Positions 12,564 through 24,280 of a DNA stretch of 64,000 bases are shown here, one piece after another (position 1 is the first letter of the stretch; every line of letters begins with the position of its first letter). A program made the position numbers and the translations under genes. The DNA is from Paguma larvata (Eukaryota > Chordata > Mammalia > Carnivora > Viverridae), in contig CM057828.1 of assembly GCA_030068075.1 (NCBI GenBank), positions 112,271,699 to 112,335,698 of the forward strand, written 5' to 3'. Under the pieces are notes generated by a model. The model had not been told where the DNA came from. It saw only the letters and a list, made by a program, of their open reading frames with translations, and ran no database searches.

Positions 12564-14385
12564 TCATGAGGTAATTCCATTTTTAATATTTTGAGGATCT
12601 TTCATCCTGTTTTCCATTGTGGCTGCACCATTATAAATTCCTACCAACAGGGTACAGGGTTTCTGTTTCTCTATGTTGTTCCCAATAGTTGTTATTTTCT
12701 GGGTTTTTTGATTTTTGTTTTTTGTTTTTTTTGATAGTAAATGGGTGTGAAGTGATATCTCTTTGTGATTTTGATTTGCACTTTTTAAAATTAATGATGT
12801 CGAACATCTTTTCATGTGTTTGTTGGAGAAATGTCTGTTCAAGAACTTTTTTCATGTATTTATTTTTGTTGAATTGTAGGAGCTTTTTATATATTCTGGA
12901 TATTAACCCCTTATCTGACATATGATTCGCAAGTATTTTTTTCCGTTCTGTAGGTTGTGTTTTCACTCTTTTGTTTACTTCGTTCTTAGAAGTTTTTTAA
13001 GTTTTCTGTAGTTCCAGTTATTTATTTTTACCTTTGTTGCCAGTGCTTTTGGTGTCCTATCCAAGACATCATTACCAAATTCAATGTCATGGAGCTTTTC
13101 CCCTGTTTTATTATTTTTTAAAAATTTTTTTGTAATCTTTATTTTTGAGAGAGAGACAATGCGAGCCGGGGAGGAACACAGAGAGAGGGAGACATAGAAT
13201 CTGAAGCAGGCTCCAGGCTCTGAGCTGTCAGCACAGAGCCTGATGCAGGGCTCAAACTCACGAAACTGTGAGATCATGACCTGAGCCGAAGTCAGACACT
13301 TAACTGACTGAGCCCCCCAGGCGCTCCTTCCCTGTTTTATTTTTAAGAGTTTTATAGTTTTAGGTCTTAAGTTTTTATTTTGTGTTAATTTTATGGATGG
13401 TGTATGGTAAGGGTCCAACGTAATTCTTTTGCATGTGGATATTCAGTTTTGCCAGTACCACTCATGGAAGAGACTGTCCTTTCCCTATTGAATGGTCCTG
13501 GCACCTTGGTTGAAGGTCATTTGACTACAGCCTAAGAGTTGTTTTCTGGGTTCTCTGTCCTGTGTCATTGGTCTGTATGTCTGTCTTTATGCCAGTACCA
13601 CACTGTTTTGATTACTGTAGCTTTGTAATATGTTTTGAAAGCAGGAATTGTGAGGCCTTGAACTTTTATCTTCTTTTTCACTATTGTTTTGGGTCTTCAG
13701 AATTCTCTGAGATCCCTTATGAATTTTAGGGTAGTTTTTCTACTTGTGCAAAAATGTCAATAGGATTTTTTGATAAGGATTGTAATGACTCTGTAGATTG
13801 TTCAGGTAGATGGACGTTTTAACACTTTTAAGTTTTTCTAATCAGGAAACACAGATGTCTTTCCATTTATTTGCATCTGCTTTAATTTCTTTTAGCAGTT
13901 TTTCAATCTTACAGGTCTCTCAGTCTTCCTGGTTGAGTTTATTCTTGAGTATCTCCTTCTTTTTGATGCTGTTGTGAATGTGATTAGTTTCTTAATTTTC
14001 TTTTTGGGCTGCTTATGGTTTGTGTTTGGAAACTCAGTTGATTTTTTTGTGTTGATTTTGTATCCTGCCACTTTGCCGAATTTGTTTAGTACTAATAATT
14101 TGTGTCTCTGTGTGGAATCTTTTGGGGTTTCTGCATATAAGATCATGTAATGTCATCTGTGAACAGAGATAATTTTCCCTCTTCCTTCCTAATCATTATG
14201 CTGCCTTTTATTTATTTATTTTTCTTGCCAAGTTGCAAAGCAACTATGGCGTCTAGTACTATGTTGAATAGAAGTAGCATGAGTGGGTATCAATGCTTTG
14301 TTCATCTTAGAGGGAACGTTTTCAGTCTTTTACCACTGAGTATGATGTTAGCTGTGAACTTTTTATATATGGCCTTTATTATGTT
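12564..14385 (-). pseudogene. L1 ORF2 3' part, broken
   Basis: The minus strand keeps pieces of the ORF2 C-terminal domain: RCSTSL at its N-terminal side, and farther on the region around GIYNGAATMENRM. The active-site FADD has decayed to FTDD-like codons at 14151-14166. Frames are interrupted throughout, and a SINE (13113-13329) splits it. It cannot encode an active enzyme. Confidence 0.65.
13113..13329 (-). mobile_element. Felid-type SINEC, - orientation, in L1
   Basis: Complete, with a 12-bp duplication ccctgttttatt at 13101-13112 and 13330-13341. It inserted into the older L1. Confidence 0.93.
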
Positions 14386-15356
14386 GGCTCACTGGTTAAG
14401 TGTGTGTTGCTTAATTTCCACATATTTGTGGATTTTTATTTTTCCTTCTGTTTTTGATTTCTGCTTTCATTCCGTTGAGGTCGGAAAAGATACTTGGTAT
14501 GAGTTCAAACTTCTTAAATTTGTAAGACTTGTTTTGTGGTCTAACATGTGGTCTGTCCTGGAAAATGTTCCATGTGTACTTGAGAAAAATGTGTATTTTG
14601 TTGTTGAATAGAGTGTTCTGTATAGGACTTTTAGTTGCTTTTGGTTTACAGTATTGTTCAAGTCCTCTCTTTCCTTCATTGATTTTTCTGTCTGGTTGTT
14701 CTTTTGTTGAAAGAATGACATTGAAGTCTACTATTGCTGTTGATGTCTTTCAACTTTCAGCTCTGTCAGTGTTTGCTTTATATATTTAGGAGTTCTTCTC
14801 TCAGGGTATACATACTTATAACTGTCATAGCTTCTTGGTTAATTGACCTTTTTTATTATATAATGTCCGATTTTGTATTTCATTACAGTTTTTAACTCAG
14901 TCTATTTTGCCTGTTAGTATGGTCACTTTGCTGTCTTGGCGTTAGTATTTGCATGTTATATCTTTTTCTCATCCTTTCACTTTCAACCTGTGTGTGTCCT
15001 TAGATCTAAAGTGAGTCTCTGGTAGACAGCATATAGTTGCTGTTGTTTTTTTACTTCATTCAGTCATTTTATTATTATGTCTTTTGATTAGAGAGTTTAA
15101 TCCATTTACATTTAAAGTAATTACTGATAAAGGAGGATTTTTTTATTCCCAGTTTCTTAATTGTTTTCTGTACAGCTTGTAACTTTTTTGTCCCTCTTTT
15201 CCTTTATTACTGTCTTTTCTTTGTGTTTTAATGAGTTTTTTTTATAGTCACTTTGATTCCCTTTTTATTGGGTTTTGTGTATATTCTATAGATATCTTTG
15301 TAGTTTTTATGGGAATTACGTAAAACATCTTTGAGTTTTAACAATCTATTTTATTT
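14386..15356 (-). pseudogene. L1 ORF2 5' part, broken
   Basis: The + strand shows antisense ORF2 landmarks in order: cacatatttgtggattttt, ctggaaaatgttccatgtg, tttgctttatatatttagg, and catttacatttaaagtaatt near 15106-15125. There are many stops and no long frame. Confidence 0.6.
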
Positions 15357-15474
15357 TTTTTTAAGTTTTATTTATTTAAGTAATCTCTCCACCTCATGTA
15401 GGGCTCACAGTCATGACCCTGAGATCAAGAGTTGCATGCTCTTCCAACTGAGCCGGCGGCCAGGCTCCTCTTTA
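15357..15474 (-). mobile_element. Short tRNA-Lys-type SINE, - orientation, in L1
   Basis: Its complement reads a tRNA-Lys-like head (gagcctggccgccggctcag, then ...gagcatgcaactcttgatct) followed directly by a short A-rich tail, with no felid body. The same type as the copy at 21632. Confidence 0.8.
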
Positions 15475-15618
15475 ACAATTTATTTTAAACTGATAACTTT
15501 AATTGCGTACAAAAACTCTTACTCCTTTATGTTTCTGTCCCTCTTTCTCCACTATCTGTCATTGATGCCACAAATTGCACCTTTCTATATTGTGTGTCTT
15601 TTAACATAGATTTATACT

Positions 15619-15808
15619 GGGGCACCTGGGTGGCCTTGTTGGTTAAGTGTCTGCCTTTGTGTGTTCAAGCCCTGCATTGGGTTCTCTGTTGACAGCTTAG
15701 AGGCTGGAGCCTGCTTCAGATTCTGTGTCTCCCTCTGTCTCTGTCCCTTCCCTGCTCATTCTTTCTCTCTCAAAAAATAAAGATTAAAAAAAAAATAAGA
15801 AAAAAGAC
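15619..15808 (+). mobile_element. Felid-type SINEC, + orientation, in L1
   Basis: A part of the head is deleted (no 'ggctcaggtcatgatctca'). Flanked by a 19-bp duplication starting tttaacatagattt at 15600-15618 and 15809-15827, with one mismatch. Confidence 0.92.
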
Positions 15809-16069
15809 TTTAACATAGATTTGTACTTTAATGCCTTTGCCTTTTAAATTCTACACAAGAATTGAAAGTGGTTTATGCACCAACATTACAATACCATAGG
15901 ATTCTGTATTTGCCCAGATATTACTAGAGAGCTTTATATTTTCATATGGTGTTGTGTTGTTGTTTAGTGTCTCTTTTTTTTCAACTCGAAAGCCTCCCTT
16001 TCGTATTTTTTGTGATGCAGGTCCAATGGTGATTAACTCCTTCAGCTCTTGTTTATCTGGGAAAGCCTT

Positions 16070-16287
16070 TATTTTTTTAATGTTTATTCATTTTTGAGAG
16101 ACACAGATAAAGTGTGAGCAGGGGAGGGGCAGAGAGAGAGGGAGGGAAGGAGACACAGAATCAGAAGCAGGCTCCAGGCTCTGAGCTGTCAGCACAGAGC
16201 CTAACACTGGGCTCAAACCCACGAACTGCGAGATTATGACCTGAGCCGGAGTCGGACGCTCAACTGACTGAGCCACTGAGGGGCCCC
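16070..16287 (-). mobile_element. Felid-type SINEC, - orientation, in L1
   Basis: Complete. The duplication ttatctgggaaag(c/t)ctt lies at 16053-16069 and 16288-16304. Confidence 0.93.
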
Positions 16288-16743
16288 TTATCTGGGAAAG
16301 TCTTAATTTCTCCTTCACTTTTAAAGGACAACCTTTATAGATTTAGTATTATTGGTTGGCAGTTCTTTTCTTTCAGCATGGTGAATATATCATACTGCTG
16401 TCTTCTGACCTGCAAAATTTCTGCAGAGACATTGGCTTTTAATCAATGGAAGTTCCCTTTTACAGGATGAGTCTCTTTTCTCTTGCTGCTTTCAAGATTG
16501 TTTTTCCTGTGACTTTTCAGTTTAATTGCAATGTGTCTCAGTGTGGGTCTCTTTGCATTTACCCTAATTGGAGTTCATTCAGCTTCTCGAATTTATATGT
16601 CCATTACTTCCCTCAAATTTGGGAAAATTTCAGCCATTATTGCTTTAAATAAGCTCTCTGCGTCTTTCTCACTTCTCCCTCTGGGTCTCCCATAATGTGT
16701 ATATAGTCTTTTTGTGGTGCCCTATGTGGCCCATTGGCTCTCT

Positions 16744-17019
16744 TTACTTCCCTTCTTTTTTTTCATTCCTCTGACTTAATAATTTCACATGATGTTTACT
16801 AGTTTGCCGATTTTTTTGTTCTGCTTGCTCAGGTCTGAAGTTGGATCTGTCTAGTGAATTTTTCAGTTTATTATATTCTTCAGCTCCAAAGTTCATTTGC
16901 CTTTTTTTTTTTTTTTTTTGAGTTTCTATATTTGTGTTGATATTCTTTTTTTGTTCATGCATTGTTTCCCAGATTTCATTTAGGCATCTCTTTGTGTTGT
17001 CTTTTAGCTCATTGAGCAT
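16744..17019 (-). pseudogene. L1 ORF1 coiled-coil remnant
   Basis: The 91-codon minus-strand frame begins MLNELKDNTKRCLNEI and shows leucines and charged residues spaced as in the ORF1p coiled coil, with LKNSLDRSNFRPEQAE farther on. A poly-T stretch at 16902-16919 has turned part of it into a lysine run. The frame ends early, so it is non-functional. Confidence 0.65.
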
Positions 17020-17082
17020 CTTTAGAGTGATTATTTTAAACTATTTGTCAGGTAATTAATAGATATCCAGTTCTTTTTTTCT

Positions 17083-17235
17083 TTTAAGTTTGTTTATTTT
17101 AAGAGAGGAGGGGGAGGGGTAGAGAATGGGAGAGAGAGAACTCCAAGAAGGCTCTGCGCTCAGGAACTGTGAGATCATGACTCGAACCAGAATCAAGAGT
17201 CACATGCTAAACGGACTGAGCCACCCAGGTGCCCC
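17083..17235 (-). mobile_element. SINEC, shortened, - orientation, in L1
   Basis: Lacks part of the body (from ctccaagaaggctctgcgct straight to the tRNA-like part). Duplication atagatatcca at 17059-17069 and 17236-17246. Confidence 0.85.
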
Positions 17236-18010
17236 ATAGATATCCATTTCTTTAGGGTTGGTTGTGGTGCTTTATTTTGCTCTTTTGACTGGGTCATCTT
17301 TACCTGTCTCTTTGTAGGCCTCTTGATCTTCTGTTGAGATTTGGGCATTTGGAAAGACAGCAGTCTCTTCTAGTCCTTCTTGACTGGCTTCACAGAGTGC
17401 AAGATCCTCACCAGTCAGCCTGAGTAGAGATTCTGTGGACCTCTCAAACTTCTTCTGGAGATTCCTGTTTCCTGGGCTTGTGTGTGTCATTTTCGAGGCT
17501 TACTTTGGTTTTCTCCTCAGGATCACATGATCTCTTCTTCTCCTTGGCATCTGTTGGTGACAGTGCCATCTCCCCCATGCTCTTTTGTGCCCCCGTGCTT
17601 GACTTCTTCTCAGCAGCCTCCCACCTGGCATCTAAATTATGCTGCCTTTCCATTTGCAGTCATAGTCAGGCGAGAGAGAAACCAGTTCTTTGGGCAGCCC
17701 TTTCTTGTGCCAAGTCAGTGAATGCATGTTCTTCTTTTCTCTTCCCTTCCCCTAGGGAGAAACTGGGAATTGGTGGTGTTTTTTTTTTTTTTTCCTTGAT
17801 TGTGCTTCATTGCATGAGGGAAGGTGGTTCAAGTAGAGAAAATGCAGTGAATTCTGCCTCAGTGTGGCCCTTTTTGGCTTTTACTCAACTAGGGGATGCA
17901 CCACTTAACAGGTTTCTGGAGTTCCCTGAAGTCTTCATATTGTTTTAGGTTTCTTCTAAGGGAACAAGGGATTGGGGTTTTCTATTCCACCATCTTGCTG
18001 ATGTCAGTTT

Positions 18011-18700
18011 GTATACACATTTGGTTTTTAACTCTTATCATTGTTAGGATATTTTACCATGCCTGTGCAGATAATCACAACTATATTACTGTTAGAGGCT
18101 TTATTGCTAAAGGGCTATATTTTTAGTAAATGTTAGAATTTGGTGTTCAGTGTAGCTCTTTAATAAACATAGGTTTATTCTATTTTCGTGCATGGTAATT
18201 TGAATAGGAAGCGATACATAATTTTAATAAGGTTTTGTTGGCTGATGTATTTTTAGGGTTATCATGAAATTATGAAATTACTTTGAATTGTAGACAATGC
18301 TGTGGTGACTTTTTGTTAATAAGAAAAATTCAATATAGTCTGAATCGTGTTCCTGAGCTTCTAACCTCTTCTACTATTTACTGTATAGAACATAGAAGAA
18401 CAATAATATCCTTGCTACCTTGTGGGATGTGACAGTAGTTTTCTGGAAATATCTGTGGCTATAAATAGGGTATGGGCTTTGTAGATAAGGTGTCATCCTA
18501 AGTGTTCAAAATCAATGGAATGAGGACTGGGAATATTGTTTTCTGAAGCGACTGGAGGTTTTGGGGAGTCAGTCAGAGAAGACATGATATCAGGGCAGTG
18601 AAAATTTGCTAGAGAATGTGGACAGGAAACGGGCAGTTTTCTTAGTTATAAATAGACAGCATAAAATAAAACAAGGATATTAGGAAAGGTTGTGGGAAGG
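18011..18700. other. Unassigned sequence
   Basis: No exon is recognised. A GC-box-like gggggcggggc lies at its right edge (18699-18709). Confidence 0.45.
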
Positions 18701-18709
18701 GGGCGGGGC

Positions 18710-18870
18710 TAATACTTGAGCGTCTGGTGTGTTCCTGGTGTGCATTCTGGTGTGCTTTAGATACATTGTTTCATACAGCCGTCCCCAAAAGTGAGTGAGT
18801 CAAAAATGGCATTTCCTTTTGACAGCTGAGAAAACTGAATGGGATGGTTAAATGAGAGAGTTAACGGGCA
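18710..18870 (+). mobile_element. MIR fragment
   Basis: Motifs gtgctttagatacattgttt and cagctgagaaaactgaatgg follow the MIR core. Diverged. Confidence 0.55.
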
Positions 18871-18879
18871 GCATTGTGT

Positions 18880-19095
18880 AGGGTGATTGGCAGTATGGAC
18901 ATTAGATCCATACATACTGACATTAGAATTCTTTCAAGCTTGTGGGCTTAGGGCAGGTTGCTTAAAATTCAGTTTTCTCCTCTGTAAAATGATAATAGTG
19001 CTTAGATTATAGGATTATTGTAAGAATTAAATGAAAACAGTACATGTCAAATTTTTAATCTCATGTCTGGAAAGTTGTACGCACTCAATTTTCAC
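18880..19095 (+). mobile_element. MIR
   Basis: gggcaggttgcttaaaattc, cagttttctcctctgtaaaa and ttgtaagaattaaatgaaaa reproduce the MIR core and 3' part in order, ending in gcactcaa. Confidence 0.75.
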
Positions 19096-19150
19096 TAACA
19101 CACGTATATATTTATACTATATATATATTTATATATAGACGTATATATAA
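19096..19150. repeat. AT-rich low-complexity tract
   Basis: TA/ATA-rich sequence with dyad symmetry around 19105-19150. Confidence 0.7.
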
Positions 19151-19339
19151 CTTAAATTGGTAGTTTACTGGTTTCCCAAGATCTCATCATACCTTGTAAG
19201 CTATGCATATAGTACATGGTAGAATCAGGAGACCAGTCTCTCATCAAAGCCTGTATTCTTTTCATTATAGGACCTCTAAAAGTTTGCTAGATTAGAGGAA
19301 ATGAGAAATAGATGGAATTGAAGTCGAAAGTGCTAATAA

Positions 19340-19535
19340 AGCTGTCATCTGTTGATTGGCTGCTATCGGTTAGGTGTTTTATTTATGTCATTGCGTTTGA
19401 TCTCATTTCATTAAATAGCCCGGCCAAGAGCAGGAGTCAGTACGGCAGAGCAGGTCTGTCTCATTTCAAACTCTGTGTTCTCCTCAGTAGGCTGTGCTTT
19501 CCCCCCAGAAGTCAACTCATGAGGTTACTCTGAAC
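19340..19535 (+). mobile_element. Probable MIR
   Basis: ttaggtgttttatttatgtc, then gatctcatttcatt, then a run resembling the MIR middle. Weak. Confidence 0.4.
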
Positions 19536-19612
19536 TTGCAGGGAAAGGGAGCTCTTGGAGGAATGGAACTGGTCATATATAGAAGTACTTCTGAATAAGG
19601 TTCATTATGCAG

Positions 19613-19790
19613 GTTTTTTTAATGTTTATTTTTGGGAGAGAGAGAGTGTGAGTGGGGAAGGAGTAGAGAAAGAGGGAGACACAGAATTTGAAGCAGGCTC
19701 CAGGCTCTGAGCTGTCAGCACAGAGCTCAACATGAACCTGAGCCAAAGTCAAAGTCGGATGCTTCACCAACTGAGCCACCCAGGTGCCCC
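19613..19790 (-). mobile_element. Felid-type SINEC, shortened, - orientation
   Basis: Has an internal deletion: the body joins directly to 'aacctgagccaaagtc', losing the B-box side. Head end gccacccaggtgcccc is intact. Confidence 0.88.
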
Positions 19791-21268
19791 TCTTCAGTTT
19801 TTAAGGACACATGATGGTATGGCTTCCATCCTTAAGGGAGTCTTGTGGGGTGACTTAAGCCTGAGAAAAATAGAAAATTATACTGATGTATCTTAATTAT
19901 CAAAAAGGATTACAAGATTGATTTTTTCCCATAGGGAAGACTTAAGGGAAAGTGGGTGGAATGCTGGGATGAATCTGGAATTGAGTATTGGTCGAGGAGA
20001 CTAGGAAATTACCATTCTCTCCTGCCCCTACAGCTAGAGGAAAGCGCTAAAACACAGAGGAAAAAAAAGTGAGTCATTGATGGTTAATGGTACAATCTTG
20101 AAGACTATTCACGACTCTAGCGGTGGGTGGAGGACAATGAAGAAAAAAAAGTGTCCCACTGTGAGAGGTGGGGGGGGGTGTGGTGGGGGGGGGCATGTGC
20201 ACCACTCCACAAATGCTGCAGGTTTTACTTGAGAACGATCCGCGGGGAAACACTGGGCTCGTGATGCACTAATTTGCTGTAGACAGTTTGCTTCATCTGG
20301 AATGATCTCGTTGCTAGCCAGTGTCAGTTCATTCATTACACCTGTGCTTCCAGATGGGGAGGGGCAGGAATTGAGCGAGCCAGTGTGACAGCATGTGCCT
20401 TCTCCCTGAGACCCCTGACTGGGGCCAGCCCTGCCGTGGGCTTACTGCCACTTTTGGGCAAGCGGGTGAGTGCTCCTTCTAGACTTCCCTGGCAGCCTTA
20501 AAGCCTGATGTCTTGGCCTGGGGATTCTAGAGCTGCATTTCTCTCCTTTTAAGTCTAAAGTTTTACAGGAGTTTTTCAATGCGATTCTACTTTTTCTGGT
20601 GCTTTGGTATTTATAGAAAGGAAATAATATGAAGTTTACGTTATATAATAATGGAACCCTCTTGAGTTTGTCCAGTGCGGGGTGTTTTTAATCTTTCATA
20701 ATTTTTCCCTTTTCCTGGAGAGCTAGGATATTTTTGTGTGTTTGGTCATATAAAGCATATTTTCTTATATATATAGCACCCTAACAGGTTGCCAGTTTTA
20801 AATTAGTCTTAATTTTCTATGTGTACTGACAGAGTATAATATTCTTGGAATAGATGAAATTTGAATGTGATTTTGTGTATGATTAGGAACCGCCGAGTTT
20901 GAAAATCTGTTATCTGGTATTTTGCATGATTTTTGCATTAAACAATGGAAGTGGTTTTTAAAAACTCATTTCCTTTGAATATTTAAGTAAAAACCAATAA
21001 AAATGTGACGGGAAAGCGTGCTACCTTTAGATCTTCAAGTCACTAGTGGAGAGGGTGTCGCGGCATAGAATAGTAGTCCGCAAACTCGTCCTTCTCTCTG
21101 TTTCTGGAAATAAAATACTATCGGAGCAAAGTCCTACCAAACTCATTTATGTATTGTCTATGTTGAGACCAACACTATATAGGGACCACAAAGGCTAAAA
21201 TAGTCACTGTCTGCCATTTGCAAGAAATGTTTGCTTATCGCTGCTCTCAACTTTTAGGGTCTCTAGAA
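19791..21268. other. Unassigned mostly unique sequence
   Basis: A G-rich tract lies at 20166-20195. No exon or RNA gene is recognised. Confidence 0.5.
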
Positions 21269-21282
21269 CTTTTTACACCCTT

Positions 21283-21502
21283 TTTTAAAATTTGTTTTTA
21301 TGTTCAGGGCATGAGGTGGAGTGAGGAGCAGATGGTGGAGGGATGGGGGGAGAGAGAGAGAGAGAGAGAGACAGAGGATCCCAAGCAGGCTTCTCGGTCG
21401 GCGCAGAGCCCAAAGTGGGGCTCGATCCCATGACCCTGGGCTCATGACCTGAGCCAAAATCAAGAGTCAGACATTCAACCAACTGAGCCTTCCAGGCACC
21501 CC
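21283..21502 (-). mobile_element. SINEC, - orientation, with (GA)n
   Basis: The tRNA-like head is kept. The poly-purine tract has expanded into (GA)n at 21352-21371. Duplication ctttttacac(c/t)ctt at 21269-21282 and 21508-21521. Confidence 0.88.
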
Positions 21503-21631
21503 TGTACCTTTTTACACTCTTAAAAATTATTAAGTTCAAAGAATTTTATTTTTGTGCATTATACTGCCGTTTACTATATTGGAAATTAAATCTGAGTAAA
21601 AAATTTTTCCATTCACTTAAAAATAAATACT

Positions 21632-21745
21632 AGGGGTGCCTGGCTGGCTCAGTGAGTAGAGCATGTAACTCTTCATCTTAGGGTTGTGAGTTCGAGTCCC
21701 ACATTGGGTGTAGAGATGACTTAAAAATAAAATCTTAAAAAAATA
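21632..21745 (+). mobile_element. Short tRNA-Lys-type SINE, + orientation
   Basis: The head keeps a nearly whole tRNA-Lys outline: ggctggctcagtgagtagag (D side), an anticodon-arm region around aactcttcatctt, and ggttgtgagttcgagtcccac (T side, split here at 20 bases: gttgtgagttcgagtcccac). It continues into tgtagagatgacttaaaaat and an A-rich tail, which marks it as a SINE. Confidence 0.88.
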
Positions 21746-22231
21746 GCAATATTAAACTTGTTACCTGTTGACATAAATAGCATTTTCATGAAAAATAACT
21801 TGTTTTTCAAAAGAAAAAACATTAGTAAGTTGGGAATTTCTCTGGGACCTGGATTAATGGACCATTTTTTCCATATCTGTGTATTTTTTACTTTGTTGCT
21901 GTGTATTTTGGTTGAAGGATATGAGAAAAATCACAGAGATCTGCAGGTGGTAAAGGGAGATGTTTTAATAGCATGTTCAGTGAATGGTGGAGATTCTACG
22001 GTACAACACCAAAACTCGTTGCCTGGTTGTTTATGAAAGGGAGTCGCGATGCAGAATCTGAAGATAGATGAATAAGCTTATCATATTGGGACCTTTGAAA
22101 TCCATTGTCCTGTCTTGCACTCTGAATGAATCTTTTATTCATGCATGATTTTCTGATATCACATATTGATATTTTCAAAAATATTGGTTCACAGTCCACA
22201 TGTAGACACTATTTTAAAAATCACATTTGTT
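21746..22231. other. Unassigned sequence
   Basis: A 92-codon + frame (21758-22036) has hydrophobic stretches but no recognisable family. Treated as chance. Confidence 0.45.
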
Positions 22232-22398
22232 GGGGGTGTCAGGGTGGCTCAGTCGGTTAAGAGTCAAACTTTGGCTCAGGTCATGATCTTATGGTCTGTG
22301 AGTTCGAGCCCCTTGTCAGGCTCTGTGCTGATAGCTCGGAGCCTGGAACCTGCTTCATATTCTGTCTCCCTCTCTCTCTGCCCCTCCCCTGTTCACAT
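22232..22398 (+). mobile_element. Felid-type SINEC, 3'-truncated
   Basis: Head and body are present. It stops after ctctgcccctcccctgttca, with no A-rich tail. Confidence 0.85.
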
Positions 22399-23506
22399 GT
22401 GCATGCAAGTAGAATTCTGCTTTTTTGCTTGAGAGCTTATGTTTCATCATTAGAAACACACACTGTCAATTTTTCCTGAAGTCCCAGACTCCCTCCACTC
22501 ATTTGCCAGAAAATATTTACCAAATACTCAAGCCTGATGAGGGTGAATCGCTGAATAATTTGCCTTTCAGTTGTTTTTTCAAATAAAAATGGTTTTTCAT
22601 GAAAAGCACAACTAGTGTAGTTTACAAAAAGCATCGCGCAGTGTTTTTGTTTGGGACGGACGTGATTTCATTTACGGCAGCAGTGCTTTCTGCATACTTT
22701 TCACCACATGGAACGTTAAAAAGATGGATACTGAAGAGGCAATTATTTAGTAATTTCATTAAGAACTTTTTACTTTATTAAGAGCATTCTAGACTTTATT
22801 AAGAGCATTTCTCCCCCCTTTCTCCTCTTCCTCCTCTTCCTTTTTCATGAGAGTTCTTGGCACAGAAGAGCACAAGGATGGGTAATTTCAGTTTGGTGCT
22901 TAGTGGTTTTGCCCACCGTTCCTTTTCACCGTCAGTGCCAGTGTGCACGCAGTGCAAAAGGCAAACGGCATCTCAGTATTTTTATGAAAATAATTTGACA
23001 TCCTGAACGCTTCTGCGAGGGTCCTGGAGACCACTGGGGGTCTGCAACCACACTTGGAGAAGAGCCGGTATAAACGGCATAAATGCCATTTTACGTAAAC
23101 AGATCTGTGCCACTAAGCTATGCGTTGCCTCCTTTTATTTTCTTAGTTATAATTTATGAAGTTTCGAATAATGTTAGCAGATACCAGTTTGCTGCTCGTA
23201 TTGGCTAATATAACTAATAAATCTGTCAGATGGAGCTTTTAAAAAAATCGTCAATGTAAACTTTTTTTTAGATGTTTACTCTTTGTGCTATTTTATTGCT
23301 CTTTCAGATTTTGAAAGTGTAACTTTATTTGTAACTGAAGTTGCTGGATTACTGGGTACAGTTATAATCTCCAGCAATGGTAGCATATTAATATTGTTAA
23401 ATATTTACGATGAGAGTTCATTAGAAGTTTTAAATGTGTTTGGAAACTAGATCCACTGCTTGATTTTCTTGCTCATCTGCCTAAACTTCGTGGGTATGCG
23501 TAGTAT
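22399..23506. other. Unassigned mostly unique sequence
   Basis: A CT-rich tract lies at 22801-22845. A short local duplication, ctttattaagagcatt, occurs at about 22773 and 22794. No exon is recognised. Confidence 0.5.
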
Positions 23507-24280
23507 TGTGGTTTATAGTAAGAAATATGTATTTGCTTTTGGCACAGAGCTCCTAAAAACCCTTGGAATTACCCAGGTGATAAGAGTGATAAAGGTATCT
23601 TGTTAGTGGTAACACGCCCCATTCAGTGACACCTGCGATCATGGTAATGGGTGGCTGTGCGAGCTCCTGAGAATGGGGGCTGGTTGCCGGCTGACCAACC
23701 TCGATTAGGTTAGCGATTGGAACTTGCAGCCGCACGTCTGGAGATGCGAGAGGGGCTAAGGGCTGCTGATTTAATCAGCCATGCCTATAAAATGAAGGCT
23801 CCATAAAAACCCCAACGGGAGTCATGCCCCCGGAGAGGGAGAGGTCATGGAGGCTCTGTGCTCCCTCCCACACTCCTTGCCCTTTGCATCTCACCCATCG
23901 GGCTGTTCCCGAGTTGTACTCTTTCATAATAAACCAGTTATCTAGTCAGTAAAGGTTTTCCCGAGTTCTTTGAGTGGTGACTCTAACCAGTTAGTAAAAA
24001 CCAAGCAGGGGTTCACGGGAACTTCTGGTTTATAATCAATCAATCAGAAGCACAGGTGACGACCTGAACTTGTGATTGACATCGGAATGTGGAGAGAGTA
24101 GGAACAGTGGCAGTCTTGTGGGACCGTGTCCTTAACCTATGGGATCTGATGCCATATCCAGGCAGATAGTGTCAGAATTGAGTTAAACCGTGGGACACTC
24201 AGCTCGTGTTGCAGAATTGGTTGGTGTGTGGGAAACCACACTTCGTGTCAGAAGGGGAGGAAGAGGCACACAGGAGGAGT
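23507..24280 (+). mobile_element. Solitary retroviral-type LTR, old, incomplete ends
   Basis: Begins TGTGGTTTATAGTAAG and carries ggcacagagctcctaaaaac. A promoter-like cctataaaatgaaggctcca lies at 23784-23803, and a polyadenylation signal (cataataaaccag) lies near 23924-23936. The R/U5-like part runs through gtcagaagcacaggtgac (split by substitutions) to a tail with acttcgtgtcagaagg at about 24241-24256. I recognise it as an ancient ERV LTR but cannot name the family. No internal retroviral genes are adjacent. Confidence 0.65.

Larger units (their letters stand above)
11989..18010 (-). mobile_element. Long decayed L1, antisense, with nested SINEs
   Basis: Reading left to right gives the 3' end first. 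There is a T tract (11990-12000), then 3'-untranslated sequence (12001-12560), the C-terminal ORF2 region (12564-13890), a remnant of the reverse-transcriptase active site (14151-14166), the 5' part of ORF2 (about 14390-15350), ORF1 coiled-coil sequence (16744-17019) and 5' sequence ending near ctattccaccatcttgct (17980-17997). About 1 kb of the span is five later SINEs. The join near 14385 skips part of the reverse-transcriptase region, so there is an internal deletion. It is an old L1M-type element; the subfamily is not assigned. Confidence 0.8.

Noticed and set aside
12631..12966. Lysine-rich minus-strand protein
   Set aside because: It is the decayed C-terminal part of L1 ORF2 in one of several broken frames.
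21632..21703. tRNA-Lys gene
   Set aside because: The tRNA-like part runs straight into a SINE tail and carries mismatches in the stems, so it is the head of a SINE.
23507..24280. Complete endogenous retrovirus
   Set aside because: Only one LTR is present. No gag, pol or env remains and no second LTR lies nearby.
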